Under the pieces are notes generated by a model, which was given only the letters and a program-made list of their open reading frames with translations, was not told the DNA's origin and did not search any database. From Mycobacterium lehmannii (GTDB lineage: Bacteria > Actinomycetota > Actinomycetes > Mycobacteriales > Mycobacteriaceae), in NCBI RefSeq assembly GCF_002245535.1, contig NZ_NKCN01000009.1, positions 1-64,000 on the forward strand: a DNA stretch of 64,000 nucleotides. The letters run 5' to 3'. Shown in pieces: positions 25,178 through 33,377 of the stretch (positions are counted from its first letter, which is position 1; every line of letters begins with the position of its first letter). Both the position numbers and the translations under genes were made by a program.

Positions 25178-25225
25178 TGCGCCACGCCACGTTAGTGCGC
25201 GGCGGCCCGCAGCGACTGCGCGCCG

Positions 25226-25462
25226 CTATCCCCCACGAACTGCTTGCGCCGCCAACAGGCAACGCCGGGCACAACGGCGCTCGCCGGCGCCGGGTTGCCC
25301 GACACCAGCACAGCGGCGGATTCGTCGAGGCCCGAAAGGCGCTACTGGCGGCGGCGGTGCGCGCTGGAACACGGTCAGCGCGGTCTGCAGGTCATGTCGG
25401 GCCTGCACCAGCGCTGCCGAGACGGCGGCATGGACATCGTGTTGTGGCCCAGGCGAAGTCAT
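25226..25462 (-). CDS. Small protein translationally coupled to the coupling ATPase (78 aa)
   Basis: ATG 25462 overlaps the TGA of the upstream ATPase gene as ATGA. The first 35 residues (MTSPGPQHDVHAAVSAAL onward) form an amphipathic helix. The rest is Arg/Pro/Cys-rich and could be out of frame, so the true end is less sure than the start. Function unknown; the overlap suggests an accessory to the ATPase. Confidence 0.45.
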   Translation of the reverse strand: MTSPGPQHDVHAAVSAALVQARHDLQTALTVFQRAPPPPVAPFGPRRIRRCAGVGQPGAGERRCARRCLLAAQAVRGG

Positions 25463-26862
25463 CGCATCGACGCGACCACGCCAGAGCTGTCGTCGGCGCT
25501 TCGCCGCCGGATTCGCGCCGCCCGCAATTCGTCGAGGTAGGTGACGAACTCGGTCCAATCGATGAGGCTCACCATCCGCCCGGGCGTTCCGCGGATAAGC
25601 AGCCTCGCGAAGTTCTTGTTGGGAGGCATAAGTTCTTCGGGCTCCAGGGCATTGCCGAAGTTACGGCCGGTCGAGGTGGAATCCAAGCTGTGGTCGTACG
25701 ACAGTTGGCTGCGTGTCGTCTTGCCGGCCCAAAACGCCGCCGACTCCATCAAATCCTTCTCGTGCGAGCCGTACATGATCAGCGACGCCGGCACGACCGC
25801 CCGGATCGCAGCACCCTGCAAAGGCCCGTAGATCGCGTCTAGCTGCTCACCGGCCTGAGCAGCGAAGCACAACGACACCCCCAAGCCGCGAGACTCGGCG
25901 ATGTACTGCGGCAACCGCGGCAAGGGAGTGTTGGTGATTTCATCGAGGAACATCCCCAACCGCGAAAACTCCTCCCACTGAGCCACTTTCACCCGTTGCC
26001 GATTGATCAGCTGATCCATCAACGTGATCGCCTGGGCGGCCACCGTACCGTCGAACGGGGTGAGCAGATAGATCGTGGCCGCCGCGTCCTCCAAGAACGT
26101 CTTGTCGAGGATCGGCAGCCCCTTGTCGCGTTCCATGGTCTGCAGCCACGCCGTCAACACCTTCGTCACGGTGATCTTGACCGAATCGCGCTGCTTGGCC
26201 TCCATGCCCAACACGCTGCGCACCCGCGCCTCAAAGTAGCGGTTACCCGCCCACACCGCGGCCGTCACCCACGACGGGTGGGTGCCCATCTGCGTCGGCC
26301 ACGGGTTGACCAACTCGACGTCCTCAGCAGCCTCCAACACCCAGTCGATGCCCAGACCGAGCGCTTGCGGGCTGGCGGCATAGAGTAGACAGGTCAGCGG
26401 GGCGAACGCCAGATCGTCCCAAGGGCCCGGATCGCTGCCCCGAAACGAGCTACCCGACAACGCGACCGCCGACGTACTCAACAGCGTGCGTGCCACAGCC
26501 TTGGCATCTTCCAAACTGCTGATCCAAGCCGTCGGATCGAACCGGTAGGGGCGCAGCTCGGCAGGATAGTACGGGGCCGCCACCGGCCGCAGGTCAAGCA
26601 GCGCGGCAGGTCCATAGCGTCGCGAGGCCACCATCTGCATCAAGTCGTCCTTCGATGAGGACACCAGCGCCGCGCCAGGCCACAGCACCGCCGACTGGGC
26701 CAGCCACATGCGGGTTTTACCGGTGCCCGGTGGAGCGAACGCGCCAACATGCGGAGCGGTCTCCAAAGGCACCAGCCGGTCGCGCTCATCGCGCACCCAG
26801 CCGGCGAAAGGCGTCACCGGCGGGCGGTAGCTGCTGGTCGTTGCTGCAGGTGCCGCACCCAT
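25459..26862 (-). CDS. VirD4/TcpA-like type IV coupling protein
   Basis: This ATPase brings the relaxase-DNA complex to the channel. The 467-aa product has Walker A APPGTGKT (residues 43-50) almost at its N-terminus. LGMFLDEITNTPLPRLP is the Walker B-like segment, followed by SLCFAAQAGEQLDAIYG and a GSHEKDLMESAAFWAG segment, as in TraG/VirD4 proteins. There is no membrane helix before the ATPase core, unlike classical VirD4. It is leaderless from ATG 26862, 7 nt after TAGGGT. A separate membrane protein follows downstream. Confidence 0.85.
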   Translation of the reverse strand: MGAAPAATTSSYRPPVTPFAGWVRDERDRLVPLETAPHVGAFAPPGTGKTRMWLAQSAVLWPGAALVSSSKDDLMQMVASRRYGPAALLDLRPVAAPYYPAELRPYRFDPTAWISSLEDAKAVARTLLSTSAVALSGSSFRGSDPGPWDDLAFAPLTCLLYAASPQALGLGIDWVLEAAEDVELVNPWPTQMGTHPSWVTAAVWAGNRYFEARVRSVLGMEAKQRDSVKITVTKVLTAWLQTMERDKGLPILDKTFLEDAAATIYLLTPFDGTVAAQAITLMDQLINRQRVKVAQWEEFSRLGMFLDEITNTPLPRLPQYIAESRGLGVSLCFAAQAGEQLDAIYGPLQGAAIRAVVPASLIMYGSHEKDLMESAAFWAGKTTRSQLSYDHSLDSTSTGRNFGNALEPEELMPPNKNFARLLIRGTPGRMVSLIDWTEFVTYLDELRAARIRRRSADDSSGVVASMR

Positions 26863-26869
26863 ACCTTCG

Positions 26870-26908
26870 ACCCTAGGGCTGGCGGCACAGTGCCCCGTGC
26901 ACGAATTT
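26870..26908 (-). promoter_or_regulatory. Bipartite promoter of the coupling-protein gene
   Basis: Minus strand: GAAATT-C-GTGC, exactly 23 nt, TAGGGT, 7 nt to ATG 26862. This is a near-consensus copy. Confidence 0.7.
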
Positions 26909-26919
26909 CGCCCGCCGGT

Positions 26920-27183
26920 TCAGTCCAGCGGCGACACGTACTGCCCGGCGCGCACGTCGGGACCGATCCGCACCGCAAACTCCAGTTGATCGGCGGTATA
27001 CATCCAGCCAGCATCAGTCCATGTACGCGGAACAAGTTGTGCCACAACGGGTTGGGGAAGCTCACACGCCTTGGCGACGTCGGCGATGGTGAACAGTCCG
27101 TCGAGCTCGCTCATCGTGGCCGCCGCCTTTCGGCGACGAAACGAGTCCAAGCATAGCGGGCGGGCGAGCTGCTCATCGGGCAT
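26920..27183 (-). CDS. Small MerR/AlpA-like winged-helix protein
   Basis: The 87-aa product contains LFTIADVAKACELPQPVVAQ, then WTDAGWMYTADQLEF. This is the pattern of a MerR/excisionase-type winged helix without an effector domain. It starts at ATG 27183, 6 nt after a TAGCCT -10 (leaderless); an internal ATG at 27114 is an alternative. It is the first of three same-strand units ending at 24479, and could regulate locally or shape DNA at transfer sites. Confidence 0.65.
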   Translation of the reverse strand: MPDEQLARPLCLDSFRRRKAAATMSELDGLFTIADVAKACELPQPVVAQLVPRTWTDAGWMYTADQLEFAVRIGPDVRAGQYVSPLD

Positions 27184-27189
27184 AGACTA

Positions 27190-27228
27190 AGGCTAGAGGC
27201 GACCCAGCCCCGCGAGGGACGCAAATTT
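27190..27228 (-). promoter_or_regulatory. Bipartite promoter of the small winged-helix gene
   Basis: Minus strand: AAATT-T-GCGT, exactly 23 nt, TAGCCT, then 6 nt to ATG 27183. Confidence 0.6.
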
Positions 27229-27372
27229 TCTTGCGCATGCCGAGGGCGCCGATCGATTATGCGCGAAGACCGATGCGGCACGCGGCTGCCGTCCGTGCGC
27301 AACTGACGAGTTTTGGTGATCGGGCGCGCCGCAAATTGCCGGATAATTAGCTGATGTCGGTGGTGCAAGAGT

Positions 27373-28074
27373 GTGGTGCGAGCTGAGGCAGTGATTGAGC
27401 GTGCCCGCTTGTTGTTCGCGCCCACCGCCGCACCGCCCGCGGGCGGCGCGGCCGCCGGCCTGGCCGCCGCGGCGTGGGCGACCGCGGCCACCGCTGACAT
27501 CACCGGCCACAACTCCGGGCTCCTCGTCGCGCACCACAAGACGTTCGCCCGCAACAACACCGCCACCCTCAGTGAGGCTGGACACACCGAGGCCGTTCTC
27601 GACACACATCTTGCACGCGGGGCGGCGCTCACCCACACCGGCGGCCGGCGGCTCGACGCGATCGCCGCCGAAACCCGCGCCACCACTCGGGCCGCTGCCA
27701 CCGTATCGACACCGGCCGGCGAGCGGGCGATCCTGCTCGCCCTGCGCTCCCAGCTCTCGCGCGCCAACGACGTCGTCACCGCCACCACAGCCCAAGCCAG
27801 CGGACTAGCCGGCCAAATCCGCGGCCTCACATACCCTGTTGACCGCCCTGACCCTGCGGTGCCCGATGACCTACACGCGGTGCAGGAGGGCGTCGGCAGC
27901 GACCCCCCTGTCGCACCGTCATTGTTCGAGCCGCCATTTCCGGCTGGGCCAATCGTGTGGTGTGTCAGACCGCAAGGGACGTTTGGTTTCTGGCGGTGCT
28001 CGGTGCTCTACCCGGACCTGAGTGTGGGCACCTACTGGAGTCCGAGCGACGACACTGGCGGATCGCTGCCGTGA
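27373..28074 (+). CDS. Candidate ESX-secreted protein with DUF4226-like helical module
   Basis: The 233-aa product is helical and Ala/Thr-rich in its first two thirds, with a STPAGERAILLALRSQL segment near residue 120. That segment also occurs in the proteins at 51683 and 53870. The C-terminal part is compact and Cys/Trp-containing (IVWCVRPQG, WRCSVLYPDLSVGTYWSP), suggesting an extracytoplasmic domain. No Sec signal peptide is visible. GTG 27373 is the start in the frame. An upstream GATAAT -10 points instead to an ATG at 27354 in another frame, encoding only 10 residues. It is plus-strand, among minus-strand ESX genes. Confidence 0.65.
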   Translation: MVRAEAVIERARLLFAPTAAPPAGGAAAGLAAAAWATAATADITGHNSGLLVAHHKTFARNNTATLSEAGHTEAVLDTHLARGAALTHTGGRRLDAIAAETRATTRAAATVSTPAGERAILLALRSQLSRANDVVTATTAQASGLAGQIRGLTYPVDRPDPAVPDDLHAVQEGVGSDPPVAPSLFEPPFPAGPIVWCVRPQGTFGFWRCSVLYPDLSVGTYWSPSDDTGGSLP

Positions 28075-28101
28075 AGATGCATTCTGGTGTCAGGAGGAGA
28101 A

Positions 28102-28512
28102 ATGAGTACTCGAGCCGACGGTGAGGTGTCCGCCGACGAGCTGCGCCAATACGCCTTCCACATGGAGCCACAGGTTGAACAGCGGGGCGAATCATGGGCG
28201 GCGATGTATCCGGGCGCGGACTGGTCAGTGTCGGGCACCAGCGCCGATGACGCGCTGCGCCTGCTCGGAGAGGAGTTCATTCGCCGCCAGAATGCCGGCG
28301 AGGACCCGCTTGCCTACGCCGAAGTTGTCTACCGTCGGCACCTGCGCGAGCCCGTCGCGGGTGTGTATGCCGTCGACAACGAGTTGTACCGCAAGCTCGT
28401 GCACGCTTCAGCGCCCGAGCGTAAACGGACAATCGAAAAGGCCGAGAGCAGAAGGAGATTGGGGCAGTCCTACACACTGTCCGATTATCTGCGCGACTGC
28501 CAGCACTCCTAA
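28102..28512 (+). CDS. Unknown 136-aa soluble protein
   Basis: ATG 28102 follows an AGGAGGAG site, 27 nt after the previous gene, so the two are probably co-transcribed. The N-terminal part (WAAMYPGADWSVSG, then ADDALRLLGEEF) has the strand-helix look of HicB-like partial RNase H folds. The C-terminus is a basic helix (ASAPERKRTIEKAESRRRLG). The comparison is weak, no toxin partner is adjacent, and the function is unknown. Confidence 0.65.
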   Translation: MSTRADGEVSADELRQYAFHMEPQVEQRGESWAAMYPGADWSVSGTSADDALRLLGEEFIRRQNAGEDPLAYAEVVYRRHLREPVAGVYAVDNELYRKLVHASAPERKRTIEKAESRRRLGQSYTLSDYLRDCQHS

Positions 28513-28525
28513 TACGGTCACGGGT

Positions 28526-30229
28526 TTACAGGCCGAGCCAGGCCTGTTCCTGATTGAACGCCACGATCGCGACCTCGATGGACTGGGCGGCGGTGCTGAT
28601 ACGCACTGTCTGTCGCGAGATCTGCTGAAAATGGATGTCGGGTTGTTGCCCCCCAGGCTGGGAGCGGCCCAGCGTGATCACCGTCGACGACAGTCCCGCC
28701 GGCGGCGGCATGACCGGGCGGTCGTTGACGATGATGGAAGGCACGAACTCCGCGGGCCGGTGCCGGTCGACGACAGCGATGTTGGGTTGCGATAAGCCAA
28801 TCCAACGGTTGGGCTGGCGGGAATAGATCGCGATGCGCTCGCCCACCGCCGCGGCGCGGATAAGAAGTTGGCGCACGTAGTAGTCGCCGGCGTCCATGAC
28901 GATGCGCGTGGCGCGCTGCGGATCGGTCAGCGACAACATGACCAGGTCGTCGCGCTGCACTTCCGGGGTGGCGCGGCGGTCGTCACGCAGCGCCGCCCCC
29001 ACCAAGATCCCCGTCGAGCCGATCGGGATTTCCAGCGCGGCCGGGTTATCGAGTCGGCGCGCCGGGATCTGCAAATGCTGCGGCCGCGCCGCTGGGGCGG
29101 CACGCACCGCGGCCGCGTACTGATCGCCGGGCAACGGATTGAGATACAGCGTCGGCGGCTGCGGCGGTGGCTGAGGGTCGTTGGTGCGCACCATGGCCGC
29201 CACCATCACCGGCCCATCGCCGTCAGGCGCTTCGGTGTATCGCCGCTTGAACAGGCTCAGCGTCAACACCACCTCATCGGTGCGCAGCGCCCACATCTGA
29301 TGCAGCGAACCGGTCGTGATGTCTTCGGGTGAGAAGTAGTACGTCGTAAAAAATCCGGGGTGGCCCTTGACCGTGCGCCAACCCACCTCCGGGCCGCCCT
29401 GCGCGCGCCGGCGGGTCGCGGGGTTCGTCGAGCGAAACGGCACCGGTTCGGCCGCGGCGTCGGCACCTTCGATGACCGGAGGGCTCGGCGCTTGCTGCAA
29501 ACGGGCACCCAACCGGTCCAGCGCGGCGTCGAGTTGCTCAGCGGTCAAGGCTGTCGCGCGGATGTCACGCTCGAGCATCGCGGTGATGATCCGTTCGGTG
29601 GCAGCTGCGGCAGCCGCGCCGATCGAACGCCGATACTGCAATCCCGGTAGCGAGCCTTGAATGTCGAGACGCACGATGAGCTGCAGGGTGCGCACACCGG
29701 CGGCCGGGCGATCGGCCAGAAGGGTGCTGTAGAGCGGCGGATAGCCGCTGCCGCGGCGTACCCTGTGCCCGGCGGGCACCACATCGATGCCCAGCTTGAG
29801 ACCGCCCGGTTGGTCGAGCAGCTCGGCCAGCAGCTCCAGCGGCAACACGTTGCGGGTCAGCGACACCGTCGACCCCCGCAGGAAGGTCAACGCATACGGC
29901 TGGCCGGTCACCTCGATCATGGTCAGCGCTTCGAAGGGCTCGACCCGTACGCCGCACACGATGTTGCCGTGGGGCACATCCACCGCCGCGGCCGCGGCGC
30001 GCCGTGGGGAGCGCTGTGAACGCCAGCGCGCCGCGGCCGCCACCCACGCCGGCGCGTTGCGCCGATGCAGGGTCGGCACCAGCAGCAACAGCGCTACCGC
30101 GGTGATCACCGCCGCGGGCCACCATCCGAACCGGGCCGGAGGCAAGGCTAGAAACGCAACCAGCGCAACGACTTCCAGCGCCACGACCACCGGTGTGCCC
30201 GCACGCACGCCTACAGTGCTCGCCTTCAC
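28526..30229 (-). CDS. eccE: EccE, peripheral membrane component of the ESX channel
   Basis: The 567-aa product has two adjacent N-terminal membrane helices (about residues 12-30 and 35-52). A large soluble domain follows, as in EccE, which forms the periphery of the EccBCDE membrane complex. GTG 30229 overlaps the mycP stop as GTGA. It is the last gene of the EspI-like/eccD/mycP/eccE operon, the usual ESX order. It ends 14 nt from the convergent 136-aa gene. Confidence 0.88.
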   Translation of the reverse strand: MKASTVGVRAGTPVVVALEVVALVAFLALPPARFGWWPAAVITAVALLLLVPTLHRRNAPAWVAAAARWRSQRSPRRAAAAAVDVPHGNIVCGVRVEPFEALTMIEVTGQPYALTFLRGSTVSLTRNVLPLELLAELLDQPGGLKLGIDVVPAGHRVRRGSGYPPLYSTLLADRPAAGVRTLQLIVRLDIQGSLPGLQYRRSIGAAAAAATERIITAMLERDIRATALTAEQLDAALDRLGARLQQAPSPPVIEGADAAAEPVPFRSTNPATRRRAQGGPEVGWRTVKGHPGFFTTYYFSPEDITTGSLHQMWALRTDEVVLTLSLFKRRYTEAPDGDGPVMVAAMVRTNDPQPPPQPPTLYLNPLPGDQYAAAVRAAPAARPQHLQIPARRLDNPAALEIPIGSTGILVGAALRDDRRATPEVQRDDLVMLSLTDPQRATRIVMDAGDYYVRQLLIRAAAVGERIAIYSRQPNRWIGLSQPNIAVVDRHRPAEFVPSIIVNDRPVMPPPAGLSSTVITLGRSQPGGQQPDIHFQQISRQTVRISTAAQSIEVAIVAFNQEQAWLGL

Positions 30230-31860
30230 TGCAATCTCCTGCGCATCGCGGTCACGGCCAGCACGCCGCCCGCGATCAGCAGCACCGCCGCACCACCGAT
30301 GAGCGCCGTATTGCGCGGCCGTAGATCCGGGCCCGGGTCCGGCGGCGGGACATACAGGTCGGTGCTGAGCCGCTCGACAGGCTTGGGATCTCCCAGCGGC
30401 ACATCGAACGTCAACGCCGCAACCGGATCGATCACCCCGTAGCCGACCTTATTGTCCACCCCGCGGGCGGGGTTGTGGGCGGTCTCGGTGATGCGTCGAA
30501 TGACCTGTGCGGCGGTCAGATCGGGGAACTTCGCGCGGACCAGCGCGACCACGCCGCTGACGTAGGCCGCCGAGAAGCTGGTGCCCCAGAAGCCCGCACC
30601 AAGGCCGGGCTCGTCGGGGCGGGCGTTGACGGCCGCGCCGTTGGTGTTGGCCAGACCCATGATCCGCCAGCCCGGCGCGGCCACCGACACCCAGGGCCCG
30701 TTGATCGAATCAGGCAGCGGCAGCCCCTCGGGGGTGACCGCGCCCACGGCCAGGACATAGTTGGAGAACCACGCCGGCGTGACGATGGTGCGCACACCGG
30801 CCCAGTCGCGTGGGTCTTCGGGATTGAGCGGGTCGAAAGCCGGGTTCTGGCCACAGTCCTGACCCCGCTGTGGTTCGCCCTTGTTGCCCGCGGCGGCCAC
30901 GATGACGATGTCCTTGTCGACCGCCGCGTAGCGCACTGCCGCGCCCAAAGGGTCCTGGTTGACCGGTGCGGCGGCGTTGATGCACGAGGCCAACGACACG
31001 TTGATCACTTGCACGCCCGGCAGATCGGCGGCGTGGCGGATCGCCTTGGCCAGCGTCACGATGTCTCCCGCTTTGCGCTGGCCTTCCACATCGCCGGCGC
31101 TGGGACGGGCCAATGTGAACGCCGTCGAGGACTGCCGAATGGAGATCAAGGCGGCATCGGGGGCCACTCCCACCACGCCGTCGGGCCCGCCCGGCGGCGG
31201 GCCGGGCACCAGAGGCTGAGCCGCCCCAGTGTCGGCGGGCCCCTGCGCCGGCGGAGGACCCGCAGGTGGCGGCGGCGGAGGAGGGGGGGCCGGCGCGGTC
31301 ACCGTCGCCGTCGCGGTGATCGTCGGCGGCGGCGGGAACGCCGGAGGCGCAGGGTTGGCCGCCACGTCCGGTGGAGGCGGCGGCGCGGACACACCAGCAG
31401 GACGCGGCGTGGGCCGGTCGGCCGGATTAGACGGTGCCGCGCCGATGATCGACGCGACGATCGTCCCGTGACTTTCGCAATCGGTCAAACCGCCGTTCGC
31501 CAACCCTTGGACGTAGTCGCCACCCGGGAACAGCCGCGGAAACCGCGGGTTTGGGGTGACGCCGGTGTCGATGATGGCCACCGTCACACCGGCACCGGTG
31601 GAGTACTGCCAGGCCTGCTCTATGTTGAGCATGGTGTTACCCGGATCGGGCTGGGTCACGTTGGGGTCGCCCACTACCACCGGTTCGATGCACGCCTTGG
31701 TTTGGCGCATCTCTTGGGCGGGGCCGGGCGTCTCATCAGGCGGTAGCGCAGCGGGGTCGATCACCGGTGGAGCGACCGCCAGCGCCGCCGGCGGTGCTAA
31801 CAGGTTCGCGGTCAACAGCCCGGAGGCGGCCAGCGCAGCCGCGACGCTTTTGGCTCGCAT
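30226..31860 (-). CDS. mycP: MycP mycosin, membrane-anchored subtilisin-like protease of the ESX system
   Basis: ATG 31860 overlaps the eccD stop as ATGA; the open frame upstream is a shadow. The 544-aa product has a signal peptide (about residues 1-28). The catalytic triad is visible: Asp98 in AIIDTG, His131 in CESHGTIVAS and Ser in GTSFSAAYVSG. A C-terminal membrane helix is followed by MRRRLQ. Mycosins stabilise the ESX membrane complex and process substrates. Between His131 and the next strand is a Pro-rich insertion of about 80 residues, including a run of eight prolines. Confidence 0.93.
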   Translation of the reverse strand: MRAKSVAAALAASGLLTANLLAPPAALAVAPPVIDPAALPPDETPGPAQEMRQTKACIEPVVVGDPNVTQPDPGNTMLNIEQAWQYSTGAGVTVAIIDTGVTPNPRFPRLFPGGDYVQGLANGGLTDCESHGTIVASIIGAAPSNPADRPTPRPAGVSAPPPPPDVAANPAPPAFPPPPTITATATVTAPAPPPPPPPPAGPPPAQGPADTGAAQPLVPGPPPGGPDGVVGVAPDAALISIRQSSTAFTLARPSAGDVEGQRKAGDIVTLAKAIRHAADLPGVQVINVSLASCINAAAPVNQDPLGAAVRYAAVDKDIVIVAAAGNKGEPQRGQDCGQNPAFDPLNPEDPRDWAGVRTIVTPAWFSNYVLAVGAVTPEGLPLPDSINGPWVSVAAPGWRIMGLANTNGAAVNARPDEPGLGAGFWGTSFSAAYVSGVVALVRAKFPDLTAAQVIRRITETAHNPARGVDNKVGYGVIDPVAALTFDVPLGDPKPVERLSTDLYVPPPDPGPDLRPRNTALIGGAAVLLIAGGVLAVTAMRRRLQ

Positions 31861-33377
31861 CAGTGCAACCTCACGTATTGCAGCAGGCCGATAGCCCAGG
31901 CCGCGAACGGCAGGATCAGCGCATAGCCGATGTATTCGAGCCATTCGACGACTTGGCGGATGGGTTCGGAGAAGCTGCGCGAGGGAATCACCGCACCGGC
32001 CAGCAGTCCGCCCACCGCCACGGCAAGCACCGCGGCCGCCGCCACCACGACAGCGCCGGTGGCCGAGGCCGGAGCAGCCATGCCGTAGTGGACCGGAATC
32101 GCCATCAACGACAGCGCCGACCCGGACACGATCGTGACCGCATGGCGGCGGTGGCGCAGCCCACGGGCCCGCAGAATCAGACACAACGCGCTGACCACGA
32201 CGACGACGATCGAGGGCCACTGCGAGCCCGCCCCCGGATTGATGGCCCACCACGACGACGCCAGCTGCACCGCGGCGATACCGAGCAGTGTGCCGGTCAG
32301 TACCCGGTTGGATCGGCGGGCGACCTCGGCGACCTCCTCGCCGCGCAACGTCACGTCATGGGCCGCCGATTCCACCGGGGTCAAGGTGTCCTCGGGCTGG
32401 CCGGGCGCGCGGGAGAACATGTCGCGGCCGGTGATGGATTCGAAGGTCTGCCGTGGCACCTTCGACATCCACAGGCCAACGGCGGTCGATGTTCGTGACG
32501 CGATCAGCACCGCCATCAGCATGACGATGGCGATGCGTTGACCGGGCACGTCGAAGAACATCCGGGTCAGCGCCGCGCCGATGACTGCGACGGCCACCGT
32601 GACCACGGCGGCAGCGGCCGTCCAGTGCCGTCCGGTCATGCGCGCCAGCAGCAGCACACCGACGGCGGCGACCAGCGCCGCCAGGAAGGCATGAGGGGCG
32701 CCGGGTTGATCGCCGTACGGTGCGGTGGCGCCGGCGACGACGAAGCTGATGAGGCTGGCCCACGCGGCGCCGTCGACGATGACCCTGCTGGCTCCCGAGC
32801 GTGCGGTCAGCATCGCCGCGGCCAGCAGCACCAGCGCGGCGCCGGCCAAGATTGCCGGGCTCAGCCACACGTCTTGGGCCGCCCAGCGCATCCGCCACAC
32901 CAGCACCGCCGCGCCGGCCAGCGCCGCCGCGGTCAGCGCGCCGGCCACCACCACGGCGTCGTGGGGCGATACCGGCGGGAAGTGAGCATGGGCCCAGCGC
33001 GCCAACGCGGTGGAGACGTTCTCGATCAGCGGCGTGTATCGGCGCGCCGTCTTTTGCGGAACGAAGGCCAGCAGATCCCCATCGGAGACGCCTTGCGCCG
33101 ACAGCGACACCTCATCCGAGAGGCGCGTCATGCCGACCGCGCGGGCGAATTCGTATGTGGCGACAGGTAGTTCGTCTTCACCCTTGGCGCGCAGGAGCCG
33201 GTTGACCGTGCCGAGGGTCGAGTCGGTCAGCGCCGACAGCGGTACCGCTGCAGGCAGCACGAGGTCAATCTGGTGGCTGTCTCCGACCAGAAGCGACACC
33301 CGGCACGACGAGGGCACCAGCGGCCCGCCCGGGGCCGGCGACCCCGACGGCGGAGTTGAGGGCCTAACAGTGGTCAT
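31860..33377 (-). CDS. eccD: EccD, polytopic channel protein of the ESX system
   Basis: ATG 33377 overlaps the EspI-like stop as ATGA; the first 108 codons of the longer frame are shadow. The 505-aa product has a ubiquitin-like N-terminal domain (CRVSLLVGDSHQIDLVLPAA, about residues 25-105). About eleven hydrophobic helices follow and fill the rest. EccD dimers line the membrane vestibule of the ESX complex. Length and layout are typical. The gene is translationally coupled to both neighbours. Confidence 0.92.
   Translation of the reverse strand: MTTVRPSTPPSGSPAPGGPLVPSSCRVSLLVGDSHQIDLVLPAAVPLSALTDSTLGTVNRLLRAKGEDELPVATYEFARAVGMTRLSDEVSLSAQGVSDGDLLAFVPQKTARRYTPLIENVSTALARWAHAHFPPVSPHDAVVVAGALTAAALAGAAVLVWRMRWAAQDVWLSPAILAGAALVLLAAAMLTARSGASRVIVDGAAWASLISFVVAGATAPYGDQPGAPHAFLAALVAAVGVLLLARMTGRHWTAAAAVVTVAVAVIGAALTRMFFDVPGQRIAIVMLMAVLIASRTSTAVGLWMSKVPRQTFESITGRDMFSRAPGQPEDTLTPVESAAHDVTLRGEEVAEVARRSNRVLTGTLLGIAAVQLASSWWAINPGAGSQWPSIVVVVVSALCLILRARGLRHRRHAVTIVSGSALSLMAIPVHYGMAAPASATGAVVVAAAAVLAVAVGGLLAGAVIPSRSFSEPIRQVVEWLEYIGYALILPFAAWAIGLLQYVRLH

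Noticed and set aside
30475..31746. 423-aa plus-strand frame opposite mycP
   Set aside because: Antisense to the mycosin catalytic domain; Arg/Gly repeats typical of a high-GC shadow.
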